The notes under the pieces were generated by a model. The model had not been told where the DNA came from. It saw nothing but the letters and a program-made list of their open reading frames with translations, and searched no databases. A stretch of 35,071 nt of DNA from a virus. The first letter of the stretch is position 1. Every line of letters starts with the position of its first letter. The translations under genes were made by a program, and so were the position numbers. The stretch is from positions 1 to 35,071 of IMG/VR virus record IMGVR_UViG_3300043436_001633. One strand, 5' to 3'. Of the stretch, positions 22,601 to 27,208 are shown one piece after another.

Positions 22601-25600
22601 AGAGTTTGTGTTTGGTAAATGGGAACTATTGACTAGCGGCGACAGACGATTAAATGCTATGGATCGTGTAATGGGTTATTATCAACCAACTGACAATATG
22701 CCAGGTAAAGATTTGTCACAGTTGTTTGAGGGAGTGATATATCCAAATAGTACTTACTTGGGTAATGCGTTTGCTCCGGAAGATCAATATCTGATAGACA
22801 CTGTATTACAAGATCAGGCATTTTATCCAACTGCGGTAGATATACACGCTGTTGTTTGGGACGGCGTCCGATATCTTGCTGCTGCGGATATGCCTACATA
22901 CTCAAGTATATTATCTAGTTTAACCGGTGAAGAATGGGATATACAAAAAATAGCAAACACTCCAATCAATACCACTGACATGATTTATGCAGGTGGTTAT
23001 TATTTGATGACTGCTAATAATCCTGCGACACCTATATATAGAAGTGCTGACGGCATAACATGGACTACTAATGGATATTTTACTCCATATGGTTCTGTAC
23101 CCTACGATACTACAACATATGATTTTACTGCATTAAGTATTTCAGCATTGAACTTAAACTCAGTGGGATACAAGAATGGAATATGGGTAAGTGCAGGTGA
23201 TGGTATCGTTTCAAGTGACGACACCTATATATGGAGACAACGATTTACATTCAGCAATCCTTTATTAACTAATGTTTTATACGGCGTTAATGGGGTGACT
23301 GTTGCAGCTTTTGATGGATTGATTGCAGTAGGTAAAGGTCAACAACTTGATTACTCAACTGGTGTTGGTATAACAATCGATGTAAACGTTATCGTAATCA
23401 GCACCGATGGTATTAATTGGAATCAACTATCGGCTGTAAGCTCTAAGGGGTTCTACGGCGTCACTAGTAACGGTACAAACATCATAACCGTCGGTGAAGA
23501 TGGTGTGATATATATTTCTAACAACGGTGCAAACTGGTTAGGTGTTAATGAAGTGACGGTAATAAGTGCTAACCCATCGTCAAATCAATTGAACGTTACT
23601 AGTACAGCCGGCTTCTCTGTTGGTGATCAAGTAGAGTTCTCTACCTCTTTTAACGTGTTTACTGCGGGCACAACATATTATGTTGTTAATATTGTTTCGC
23701 TAACACAGTTGCAATTAAGTACAACTCCAAGTGGTTCTCCAGTCACATTGAACGGAAATGATCCTAGTACTACTACATATATGTTTGCTCTTAGAACTCC
23801 TACTTTAGTAGACGTTCATTATGCAAACGGTGCATTTGTTGCAGTAGGTGATTCAGGATTTATTAAAGTATCCAGTGATGGTGGATACACATGGGCACAA
23901 CATACTTCAACTACTTCTGAAAACTTAAACGGAGTCACTTATAATGAAGACGATGGAGTTTGGATTGTGGTCGGGGACAATAACACTATTTTAACTAGTG
24001 TTAATAATGGTATCACGTGGGTTAGCTCATCTGTATTTGCACTGCAAACTACTATATACGATGTTCAAGGTGCAGAATTCACATATGGTTATGGTCCAGA
24101 AGAATTGGTTCCGGGTGTGGTTACTGACAACATCACTATGACAGTTGCAACTCGACCGGGCACAAACTGGGACGAAACTATATATGCACACGTTGGATAT
24201 AATGTAGTGTCGGTTGAATACACTCCGGTGTCCGGAACTCAAACACAGTATAGTTTTGACATTGGAAATCTATACGACATTCAAACTCCCGCACAAATCG
24301 CAGTGTACATAATTGACGGTACTACTGGTTTAGGTACAGCAATATACAATACATTAGATTACACTGTAAATTGGATAAATTTCATTGTAACATTAAATTC
24401 TCCATTAACGTTCTCTCCAGTGGCAGATAAGTTACGTATTGATGTTTATGAAGTAGGTAATGGTAATCAATTGGTTAAGGCAAATACAAAAACTGACCCA
24501 ATTCGTATGCATGAAAACACCGGTTGGAATGAAATTTACGTAAACTGCAATTACTCTGGTCAGATATATGATGGCTCCGGTGTAATACGACCTGATTCTA
24601 ATCCAGTAGATGTTATTGCAACTGAAACAGATTCTACTAATAATTCAATACTATGTGAAAACGTAAAAGACTTCACGTTGAATAGTCCTATAACATTCCA
24701 GGGTAATTTATTCGGTGGACTCACTGAGGATACTACATATTATGTAAAAACTATAAGCTATACTACCAATAGAATTACTATTTCTACTACGATAAACGTG
24801 ATCACCGGTACTGCAGGATCCACCCTAGCACTAACAACTGGTACCGGGTCAATGAATGTTATTATCAAAGTAGGTTACGGTGCAGTTTGGACTGAACCTA
24901 TAATTTATCACAACGGTGATAAATTATTAATGGGTACTACTAGCACTGTCACTAGAACAAAAGCTAGTAATAATGCTATCACTACAAACACGACTGGTGG
25001 AATGATAGTAGGTGACCGAGTTGTATTCAGTGATACTATGTTTGGTAGTGCGTTATTACCCCAGACAACCTATTATGTAAAAACTATCGTTGATTCAAAT
25101 GAATTTACTGTATCTGCTACTTTAGGCGGCCCGGTGATTACATTAACTGACGCAACAGGTGGTGCAGAATTTATAACCAACGACTACGCTTTTGGTATTG
25201 CGTCTAATGGAATCTCTGCTTCTATAATATTTTCAACTGGTAGTTATGATAATGCTACAGATTACATTACATATACATTATTTGGTGAAACTACTCCTCA
25301 GCAATATGGATACACTATTCCTGAAGTTCAAGTTATAGGAGCAGACGGTAGCTCAACTTATGCCCTAGACAATTATGTGGGTGATGATAATCCGGAAAAC
25401 GCAATTGTAGAAGTTAACGGCTTACGACTATTAGGAACTGCATATACTATCGATAGTAATACAGATGAAATTACTTTTGTATCTGCTCCTACTTCAGGAG
25501 ATACTATTGCAGTGACTACGTTTAACAATACAGACCGTCAATATCTAAACACACAATCAGGTATTACAGGAGTTACTGTAGCAAACATAGTAGATGTTAA

Positions 25601-27194
25601 TAACACTATAACACCAACAGCAGCTATAACTAATTGTACAGCTTCAAACGGTACGACAGATGTAATAACTTGCGTTTCAACTACTGGATTTGTTGCAGGA
25701 CAAACCATTCAATTCAAGGGAACAACTAGTTTTGGTAACATAGCAATTGACGGAACTGTATATTATGTTCGTGCTGTTCTTTCTCCAACTACGTTTACTA
25801 TCCAAAATGAAAGTGGAACGATAATTGACTTAACTACTGGAACTGGATTAGTAATTGCATATGTCGGAGGACAATCAGCAGTACGAGTTACAACTGGAAT
25901 TGCTCATGGCTTAACATCCGGTGATGTAGTAAGAATCGACGGTACATTAGGATCTGTTCAATTAAATAACAATACCTATTATGTACATGTTATAAATTCT
26001 ACTCAAGTAGACTTATATATCGACACACCTTACAATCCAGGATTGTCTGCGATTAATAACCCTGTTACTGCTATATCATCATATGTAAGTGGTGGTTATA
26101 TTTGGGAATCAACTGCTTATATTATACAAAATCTTGAGGTCACTGATACTACTAATGATCCAATATTGGGTAACTACTTAACTGTAGCTAGTACGGAAAC
26201 GTTAATCATTGGAACTCCTATCGTGTTCACTGGAACTGTATTTGGAGGAGTGTTGGCAAATACTACTTATTATGTTAAGTCAATAGTCAGTGTTACTGAA
26301 TTTTCTATTACTGCGACCAGAGACGGTAGTGAAGTGGTATTATCTACTGTATCCGGATCAATGTATGTAACTCAATGGGAACAAACCAATGTTGATAGAT
26401 TATGGGTAACTGTAAATGGGTATCGTGTACCGTCTTCAAGTTTAAGAGTAAATGCAAATAACGAAATCAGTATTTTGATTACAATTGTTCCTGCTGATGA
26501 GGTCATCATTACTAGTATGATGCCAAGTGCAACTCCAAATGAAGAAGTATTCCTAATTAACGTTAACCAAATTGGAACTAATGTTGCTTACCGTGCAAAC
26601 ACTCAAACTAGAACTTGGTTAGTTGAACCATTGAGTAACACCGACACTGTTATGTACGTAAATGATGTAACTAGATTAACAGATGTGGTTACACAAAATG
26701 AGGTAGTTCCTGCAGCAGTTGACGGGTATTTCTACATAGGACTAGAAGCTGATAAGAGAATCATATCAACTGTCACTGTCATAAACAATACTACAGGACA
26801 AACTATTGCCGGTGAAAACTACGAAGTTGTAATAATAAACTTGTCTCCTGTGTTAAAAATAGCCACCGGGGCATATATTTCTGTTGGAAATCAAGTAACT
26901 ATAACTATCTTAGAAGGAAACTTGTTATATATTAATGGTGAACAAATTAAGTTTAGCTCAGTTGATCTAGTAAACAATACTATTTCTGGCCTACAACGAG
27001 GAACAAATGGCACCGGTGCTCAGTTCTTTATACCGTTGTACTCCGAAGTTTACGGATTGTTGTCTAATAATCAAATGTCTATTCAGGATTATCAGGAAGT
27101 TTGGAATTCTAACGTGTACAACACAGTTGAGGGCGACCCGTTACAGATATCTACAACTCCATCAGCAATATTCTTACGCGGTGATATAAATTGA
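7686..27194 (+). CDS. Giant 6502-residue baseplate/tail structural protein with two beta-propellers and many beta modules
   Basis: One uninterrupted frame of 19.5 kb follows gp6, where T4 has genes 7-10. The first ~300 residues (RIRTLNFLPEIFQTKTNAQF, later FNQYYWIPEGP) and much of residues 1200-2400 (PTKLGLYPAYIPEVVLDSNY, YPFDLMRLMALTKPADFFNL) recall a large conserved structural protein of marine T4-like phages. I infer a peripheral wedge or tail-fibre-network role, comparable to gp7/gp10, from position and length. Added on are an FG-GAP propeller (about 2474-3188), an Asp-box propeller (about 5050-5450), about seventeen ~80-residue FCCH-like beta modules, and CBM5/12-like segments near 2066-2108 and 4940-5030. 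No transmembrane segment, signal peptide or catalytic motif was recognised. The C-terminus (YLQ-free, ending IFLRGDIN) repeats a module first seen near 3836. No ribosome binding site is evident. Virion location is strongly suggested; the exact baseplate position is unknown. Confidence 0.9.
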   Translation: MASRIRTLNFLPEIFQTKTNAQFLAATLDQVVAQPETKRIEGYIGTKFGYGINAKDYYVTEPTKTRTDYQLDPGVVFTKTNESVARDFISYPGIIDALKLEGGIVNNNNRLFNSQFYSWDSFTNLDKIINFNQYYWIPEGPMDVSVSSETVFFANDYAVYDLPNGYNIVPLTATDSLGSTNPTLTLLRGGTYTFAVNQDTQFWIQGEPGVTGYSPTQPNVQTREILGVDNNGATQGIVTFTVPPKDAQDEYNFPGNNIVSVVSTLPFAAINGVKLSDLVNGIDGITSLQGLSVMFYNTGIPNEIGYVSNFFDFTPFDQNNDLTDLQTISITNTNGSTYAITCNSTANLVVGNAIVFNGNPFGGIPSYSTTLPNTIFYVESVINSTEFTISTTPSGPAYALSTATGSMTGVINQGQYEQGYYTTVNQYFYDIQLIGDPSDPVIRLVQSSEIPSNQKITATFGTNWGTRNFYRNTSGIILVIPYLSAPLDTLYYQDGTSSNKVGIIRLIESNISNTLNVDEDIIGQAQFTSTNGVVFTNGLKVTFNGDVVPKSYLSGEYYVEGVGTAIELLPVENFISPEPFTASTYVPWDILGWDSAAWEGNSYIPVTPDYITIARNSIDKNAWSRSNRWFHIDVITATATYNNNPDLVTLYATSEYKAKRPIIEFYPNLKMFNSGSEGKDPVDFIDTRTTDAFSLVAGQQNYYPDVEVYTAYTGTITTTDYIATRIVTSASSISGNFTVSVGTNGTTGFRVDDLIVFDNITPGLGIVNGATYFVAEIVSGTDFKISTTKGGPVISPDSTIGPGSYTFEWTPQSTTLTIDADDVTGAMTVGQYITDSTNQLPRNSQILSITGSTTLTIEVGWDEGSSGYIPTTTGASFISTDTTNDNYSLFEGSKVIFTQDTDSTVKNKIYVARFSIVNGSSIPVITLTEVSDGDVHVNQQTVALRGYFNQGKEFWFNGLEWIVGQQKETLNQPPLFDVFDSNGISFGDSDIYTGTSFIGSKLFSYGIGTGLDDTVLGFPIRYSSVDNVGDISFDVSLNADTFDYVSGTDPITQKVNTGYVYQYSTRIDYSRQIGWQTAVAPSIQYQIFEFNYDPLNPAASYVCDIAMSDADSTSWPTIEVYVNNVIVTHGEYTVMVGPDSTTITLANNPIIETVIQILILSDQVSKTAYYSIPVNLNNNPLNADITVANIGDIRGQYQSIFYNNPNTVGAAFGPNNFRDLGNMVPWGDRIIQNSASLVLPGAFLRKQEHNLFNALMFNEREYVKFKSLLAYTVQNSDYEQRYDPATMLDDALDQITTSKTDNQSFFWSDMLPNKAAYVSNTYSFANSLDVSIYPLTRIYDYSTANYYGVLVYLIRTVSGITTTQQLVKGQDYTISETSPSLTVSLDLSPGDVITVNEYNQTYGSYVPNTPTKLGLYPAYIPEVVLDSNYNSPTYFIKGHDGSYTKLYGDYNTTTNLLTDFRDQVSLEFELRIYNNLKISSVIPIKEYEVVPGFFRQTDYTYPEWLEIYSNSFLNWVGQNRLNYKTQFYNAGNSYTYNYYQSGNVIDKAVISQGYWRGVYQYFYDTTTPNTTPWEMLGFTEMPTWWTNRYGPAPYTSDNLVLWSDLEQGIDWNNGNPIVITEAVRPGLLEIIPVDSAGNLLPPIDTVVGSYNQKLFQRDWKVGDAAPVEFSYRRSSSYPFDLMRLMALTKPADFFNLGVDLDHYKYNEEFNQYLVDNRSHLRMSDIDVYGSGTAVTSYINWIVDYEKQIGIDATANITEMLNNTDVRLVYRLAGFSDKTLLKFYVEKGTPNSNNASLLIPDESYSVLLYDNQPFNRIIYSGVVVQTGANGGYTVYGNSQTYAYFKTLKPKYAGNYDNIDVEGLTVRITPDHFDREQIVPYNTTFYTAQEVAQFLADYGAYLTSLGMKFDDMENEIEINWGQMIAEFLYWAQMGWTQGSIVTLNPSAKKLVIDKDSNIVQPLTLQQSNFVLNQNLYPIQLNDVSVVREGTSFSVATLNAGDVLSYGQFNLSNFEHGIVFNNVTLFGDIIYNLITGLRQNRIALRGTKSADWNGTVNASGFIYNQDNIREWSRTTKYTKGEIVKYKNKYWVATKVIQASELFNEQDWKRTDYDSVQKGLLPNSSTRSYESSLYYNIDKANLENDADLLSFSLIGYRPRDYMALADLTDITQVNVYKNMIKNKGTLNAASAFKGANLPQGGIDYDIYENWAIKAGEFGGVLNNNFVEFKVNEKLLTGNPAIVGLTQGIYNQGVEQEVPLYSLFNYGRPVTSVDVLPTNGAETISTVYPDAGYVNFNDVKMSAFFYSQLGVAVDKNGSIVPIQEFFVRDYVWLANYLEQWQVYTPVPMGQVTTARNNLNETVTITFNTPHNLTQYQPFAIVNFDPVIDGYYLATVVIDQYRVLVNKVLDTTIKTITGQGVAMKFTSQRVATPAEIANLPLIDSEFRKNTVWVDTDSSGSWGVYRKNINYVLENQITKASSQSLGSAVAIGDTLGYLISDADEGKVYRYTYNELLDSYELVQTITGNATFGSTISYAGDIYAIAETTGGSRSVKLYQLQSTTTSDDLILIQTIPYAAGATIWGTSIAMSDDQYWIYISDTANNTVHAYQRSNIVTSAGNFEVSETYIIDSVGTTDFIAIGATSNEIGVKFIATGLGSGTGVATKITYVAATAIDADALGLTTAGDGFGTSISTDYNSNKIIIGTPYKDSGTVDKWGTTYVFQRLSQNIEIQYNTVSPNTQTLQLAWTPNSTEFTVTDTNSTTDRITLSTLPNPATDVDKPIMFIGSGFTGTEITTSKVYYIATVSGYNITIKESRESVTIVPLATVAGITNAKAYMQNETLFVSKNGTLVQDNNYAVVSNTLVYTDSLNAGDILNVNGHEITLMQTLTPEGNPQTGAQFGISVNNNTYASEVLVGAPFQLSTQTSEGVVYRYTEPGASYGMYIGAENCNVAAPRTILINGFLIFIPAGNATVVANAINSSNITNVTATSIDGKLVILLIDNSIAPANQKLCLGITDTVTLAELGINVFDMTQEITCPHPSGPTQFGTVVKFNEHGSFVASAPVGTRFSATTFDFIDDENQDNDTLFDNNTTSWVDESPNFGAVYMFDYVSQYNESILNSGKFIYAQSVNSPNIVYTPFNTYDQASDITTSNQPRYGTALDFNSNGVIIGTPGDVGATTGTEYAGSTTVYNNSTGVKDWSLYRYSAPVVDINKIFNVQLFSAETNETLINMDYIDPLQGKILGAARENIDIVSTVDPALYNNGDTVTGGLVWGASHIGKVWLNTRNMRFVNYHQNDDVPYNSQYWGTLFPGSDVAVYSWVASNVLPGEYRGPGTPLNVNLYSIQYVINESGALSPVYYFWARNTNTIFADNGKTLADSIIASYIDNPKGSGISYFSPILPSVYGLYNSGDYINANDSVLHIGFATGDNDDVAHEQFNLIRAGFASDFLPGVPIASNDIPNNLYNRLLDSLCGVNETGAIVPNPYLPKAVQTGILARPHQSFFLDRFTALKNYLQYANTILYQFPITEIRQSSFLTSTGDFYDTADYWEFVNWWSTGYDDNTKSALQVSIYADLSTLTVSVGTIVTVTTNNAGNAETYIYESTGNWKRIGLQNGTIRFKSSLWDYESVRLGYGDNFFDTDTYDVYPSEETRKIVRALNEQIYTDDLLVYRNRSLILLFEYIQSETTENQNYLPWLNKTSFIDVAHTIRELRPIEVFQTDNQDFLAGYMNEIKPYHVVIKEFLFKYTGEEFYAGNITDFDLPAKYDKSQNQFITPQLVYSNSNGVNQFTPDNAIWEEQEYSQWFENQGLSITGELDAQMTTLASYISLNTKSFAVDNAQGFPINGIIKIGTEQIGYSSVDRALNVLTGLTRGVNGTVVSAHIPGANISMDLPAVLLLNGGRGYTEPPKVTAYIDPLLYPAPTRPAVLSAVMNLDSVLRIDVIDSGQGYAVLPKIIIDSAIVVPFTSADVNLASNTVQVYAPLLQTGDLVQYKVGADSTAIGGLENNQWYYINVLETVPSVVIGFYDNYADCINNHDRLSLYDAGTGTSHTVNLGARASAISSALPIRENDIVLRFDRTTYNSQVIEWLSGRYYGAFFAGSYSNSESVSSSSITLQSTQPPIADILASAQGIAFEITNLRNERIVEYSSFIRYVHSTYASNDVVRLTLQDDGSGNPNASGGTIGFYVGMPVKFTGDIGTSGITNNQVYYVNNIVNQTDFTLSTDPSGSPMLSLSNWTVGPAGLECLVGEVTDTAVITVNYPGILNVTATEAVTNKLTIPLNVTGTGGTEGFYIDLPIFFTGTNPNAPQNGVFGGIIENEVYYVTTVVDNETFTMSETQNPQTFTVTATVASTDTVVINGDTSRLTVNEPIIFNTMLLAGAESATFGGITAGTTYYVSLIVSPSTFQISATVNGAVLPLSDVSPASNTSALVTSQKNTVTLTTATGNSMVVNVSLPVSPGQVNGQLFTLYETSGQYPGLDGTNGNLITRGVAALIGERISGIDGLPVDVNSIVMTNYNAGDTVARGLTNIYVNMPIEISEDLFFDNVLVPGTTYYVVDKGTIEIEVTNTSSSTNELTCDTTEMLFADMPILFSGSGIGGAEIDVEYWVKEVVDATHFTITNTPGGLELTLTTASGLMTGTGLPYIKVANNIGDPAEFPGDTQQSATFTNSLVTLQPTVVTVTRAPSNGDTVIFRNGNAPTGVSLNTTYYVSNASNTTFNISLTPTGTLISTTSTQGVIPPTMVITETTTVDQTPLTVAEFDASYILGGYRVLISDSGTGYAVDNTITIPGTDMGGTSTLNDLTLTVNAIGNNGEITSIICNGVVPGQATQYYLKVISPTEFELYQNQLMTVPVSGLGLPFVGITQATVTSISSANDRLTIGDTSVFDVNDAVVFTGSVQTNITNITEGVTYYIYDIPSSTQFRISTVPGDVTTIVDMVTTISVNFTMAKSGSFALLPEPFIFNQSIVKYNNRVYVCVISNNDKEFVFGKWELLTSGDRRLNAMDRVMGYYQPTDNMPGKDLSQLFEGVIYPNSTYLGNAFAPEDQYLIDTVLQDQAFYPTAVDIHAVVWDGVRYLAAADMPTYSSILSSLTGEEWDIQKIANTPINTTDMIYAGGYYLMTANNPATPIYRSADGITWTTNGYFTPYGSVPYDTTTYDFTALSISALNLNSVGYKNGIWVSAGDGIVSSDDTYIWRQRFTFSNPLLTNVLYGVNGVTVAAFDGLIAVGKGQQLDYSTGVGITIDVNVIVISTDGINWNQLSAVSSKGFYGVTSNGTNIITVGEDGVIYISNNGANWLGVNEVTVISANPSSNQLNVTSTAGFSVGDQVEFSTSFNVFTAGTTYYVVNIVSLTQLQLSTTPSGSPVTLNGNDPSTTTYMFALRTPTLVDVHYANGAFVAVGDSGFIKVSSDGGYTWAQHTSTTSENLNGVTYNEDDGVWIVVGDNNTILTSVNNGITWVSSSVFALQTTIYDVQGAEFTYGYGPEELVPGVVTDNITMTVATRPGTNWDETIYAHVGYNVVSVEYTPVSGTQTQYSFDIGNLYDIQTPAQIAVYIIDGTTGLGTAIYNTLDYTVNWINFIVTLNSPLTFSPVADKLRIDVYEVGNGNQLVKANTKTDPIRMHENTGWNEIYVNCNYSGQIYDGSGVIRPDSNPVDVIATETDSTNNSILCENVKDFTLNSPITFQGNLFGGLTEDTTYYVKTISYTTNRITISTTINVITGTAGSTLALTTGTGSMNVIIKVGYGAVWTEPIIYHNGDKLLMGTTSTVTRTKASNNAITTNTTGGMIVGDRVVFSDTMFGSALLPQTTYYVKTIVDSNEFTVSATLGGPVITLTDATGGAEFITNDYAFGIASNGISASIIFSTGSYDNATDYITYTLFGETTPQQYGYTIPEVQVIGADGSSTYALDNYVGDDNPENAIVEVNGLRLLGTAYTIDSNTDEITFVSAPTSGDTIAVTTFNNTDRQYLNTQSGITGVTVANIVDVNNTITPTAAITNCTASNGTTDVITCVSTTGFVAGQTIQFKGTTSFGNIAIDGTVYYVRAVLSPTTFTIQNESGTIIDLTTGTGLVIAYVGGQSAVRVTTGIAHGLTSGDVVRIDGTLGSVQLNNNTYYVHVINSTQVDLYIDTPYNPGLSAINNPVTAISSYVSGGYIWESTAYIIQNLEVTDTTNDPILGNYLTVASTETLIIGTPIVFTGTVFGGVLANTTYYVKSIVSVTEFSITATRDGSEVVLSTVSGSMYVTQWEQTNVDRLWVTVNGYRVPSSSLRVNANNEISILITIVPADEVIITSMMPSATPNEEVFLINVNQIGTNVAYRANTQTRTWLVEPLSNTDTVMYVNDVTRLTDVVTQNEVVPAAVDGYFYIGLEADKRIISTVTVINNTTGQTIAGENYEVVIINLSPVLKIATGAYISVGNQVTITILEGNLLYINGEQIKFSSVDLVNNTISGLQRGTNGTGAQFFIPLYSEVYGLLSNNQMSIQDYQEVWNSNVYNTVEGDPLQISTTPSAIFLRGDIN
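8667..8912 (+). repeat. FCCH-like beta module, copy 1 of the giant protein
   Basis: Residues about 328-409 show the module pattern most clearly: AITCNSTANLVVGNAIVFNG, then FGGIP, a FYVESVINSTEFTIS strand pair and a closing ALSTATGSMTG. Similar repeats in phage proteins are often annotated as ubiquitin-activating-E1 FCCH-like domains; this is a fold-level label and implies no ubiquitin chemistry. Confidence 0.7.
9852..10113 (+). repeat. FCCH-like beta module, divergent copy 2
   Basis: Residues about 723-809 keep the order of the module: a Ser/Thr-rich first strand, FRVDDLIVFDNITPGLGIV, then GATYFVAEIVSGTDFKIS and a GGPV turn. The opening is longer than in copy 1 and the terminal TGSMTG is lost. 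Confidence 0.55.
13881..14010 (+). other. CBM5/12 (chitin-binding type 3)-like segment in the giant protein
   Basis: Residues about 2066-2108 read EWSRTTKYTKGEIVKYKNK, then YWVATKVI and, after a short loop, EQDWKRTD. The spacing of Trp, Tyr-x-x-Gly-Glu/Asp-x-Val, Tyr-x-Asn/Gly-x-x-Tyr and a closing Trp resembles small CBM5/12 modules, which bind polysaccharide through exposed aromatics. The match is by eye; sugar binding is inferred. Confidence 0.5.
15104..17250 (+). other. FG-GAP-type seven-repeat beta-propeller in the giant protein
   Basis: Residues about 2474-3188 contain seven repeats opening with a hydrophobic/aromatic-Gly-Ser/Thr motif: SLGSAVAI (about 15113), TFGSTISY, IWGTSIAM, GFGTSISTD, QFGISVNN, QFGTVVKF and RYGTALDF (about 17122). 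Each is followed by a strand of the type IIIGTPYKDSG or EVLVGAPF, and most by a G-x-VY-x-Y/F strand (GKVYRYTY, GTTYVFQ, GVVYRYTE, GAVYMFDY). This is the FG-GAP pattern of integrin-alpha-like propellers, which have seven blades. Other modules are inserted between blades: a GTTDFIAIGA module after blade 3, an FCCH-like copy after blade 4, and a flagellin-IN-like stretch after blade 5. The classic calcium loop DxDxDG is not obvious. Adhesion is a plausible role. Confidence 0.7.
15905..16157 (+). repeat. FCCH-like beta module, copy inserted in the FG-GAP propeller
   Basis: Residues about 2741-2824 follow the pattern with DKPIMFIGSGF, EITTSKVYYIATV and a final TIVPLATVAG. It lies between propeller blades 4 and 5, so it probably projects from a blade loop. 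Confidence 0.55.
19192..19305 (+). repeat. GTEQI...GLTRGVNGT module, first copy
   Basis: Residues about 3836-3873 read IIKIGTEQIGYSSVDRALN, then VLTGLTRGVNGT. The same arrangement recurs at 26926-27026 near the C-terminus as LYINGEQIKFSSVDLVNN, then TISGLQRGTNGT. Most of the FCCH copies and the Asp-box propeller lie between the two copies. Confidence 0.7.
20140..22475 (+). repeat. Cluster of seven FCCH-like beta modules
   Basis: Seven divergent copies begin near 20140, 20447, 20700, 21184, 21345, 21679 and 22249. Shared marks are a VGMPVKFTG / NMPIEIS / ADMPILFSG strand, then a NQVYYVNNIVNQTDF, GTTYYVSLIVSPSTF or NTTYYVSNASNTTF strand pair, and a Gly/Pro turn (STDPSGSP, TNTPGGLE). Copies one to five are nearly head to tail. 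Between copies six and seven sits a GSGY-type segment (SDSGTGYAVDNTITIPG) related to one at about 19350-19520. Copies differ greatly in sequence, suggesting old or fast-evolving duplication. Confidence 0.7.
22834..24035 (+). other. Asp-box/YCF48-type seven-repeat beta-propeller in the giant protein
   Basis: Residues about 5050-5450 contain seven S-x-[DN]-G-x-x-W-like boxes: SSLTGEEW (about 22912), RSADGITW, SSDDTYIW, STDGINW, SNNGANW, SSDGGYTW and SVNNGITW (about 23997). Each is preceded by strands of the type VHYANGAFVAVGDSGFIKV, YGVTSNGTNIITVGEDGVI or VTYNEDDGVWIVVGD. This is the pattern of Asp-box/YCF48-like propellers; seven repeats suggest a closed ring. An FCCH-like module (23549-23795) is inserted between repeats 5 and 6. 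No sialidase active-site arginine triad was recognised, so binding rather than hydrolysis is inferred. Confidence 0.75.
23549..23795 (+). repeat. FCCH-like beta module inserted in the Asp-box propeller
   Basis: Residues about 5289-5370 read NQLNVTSTAGFSVGDQVEFS, then AGTTYYVVNIVSLTQLQLS and TTPSGSPVTL. The flanking sequence resumes the propeller repeat on both sides, which marks this as a clean insertion. Confidence 0.7.
24609..26368 (+). repeat. C-terminal cluster of five FCCH-like beta modules
   Basis: Copies begin near 24609, 24942, 25620, 25878 and 26132. They include NSPITFQGNLFGGLTED with TTYYVKTISY, VGDRVVFSDTMFG with TTYYVKTIVDSNEF, AGQTIQFKGTTSFGNI with VYYVRAVLSPTTF, GIAHGLTSGDVVRIDG with NTYYVHVINSTQ, and GTPIVFTGTVFGG with TTYYVKSIVSVTEF. 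The fourth copy is short and of the HGLTSGDVV type most often labelled FCCH-like. Copies one, two and five are the most alike. Confidence 0.7.
26926..27026 (+). repeat. GEQI...GLQRGTNGT module, second copy
   Basis: This is the C-terminal partner of the module at 19192-19305 (residues about 6414-6447). It sits about 55 residues before the end of the giant protein and is followed by a non-repetitive tail (MSIQDYQEVWNSNVYN). Confidence 0.7.
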
Positions 27195-27196
27195 AA

Positions 27197-27204
27197 GATA
27201 AATA
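27197..27204 (+). promoter_or_regulatory. Late-promoter-like GATAAATA after the giant gene
   Basis: GATAAATA starts three bases after the giant gene's TGA and ends four bases before the ATG of the 50-residue gene. T4 late transcripts start a few bases downstream of the element, so a transcript from here would start near or inside that ATG. It would therefore mainly serve the gene at 27361 and those beyond. Confidence 0.45.
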
Positions 27205-27208
27205 AATC

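Noticed and set aside
22834-24035. Sialidase activity from the Asp-box repeats
   Set aside because: Asp boxes are structural and occur in many non-enzymatic propellers; no arginine triad or nucleophile Tyr/Glu arrangement could be recognised.
24609-26368. Ubiquitin-related function suggested by the FCCH label
   Set aside because: The similarity is to a small beta-barrel subdomain only; there is no adenylation or catalytic cysteine domain of an E1 enzyme anywhere in the protein.
27007-27189. Open frame of 60 codons in another + frame within the end of the giant gene
   Set aside because: It is entirely internal to the giant gene, which keeps its own module pattern to the stop; the alternative translation is not protein-like and is not linked to the next gene.
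7686-27194. Possible assembly artefact joining several genes into one frame
   Set aside because: No frameshift, internal stop or abrupt change of composition was seen, and the modules continue across all parts. Only read data could exclude it fully.
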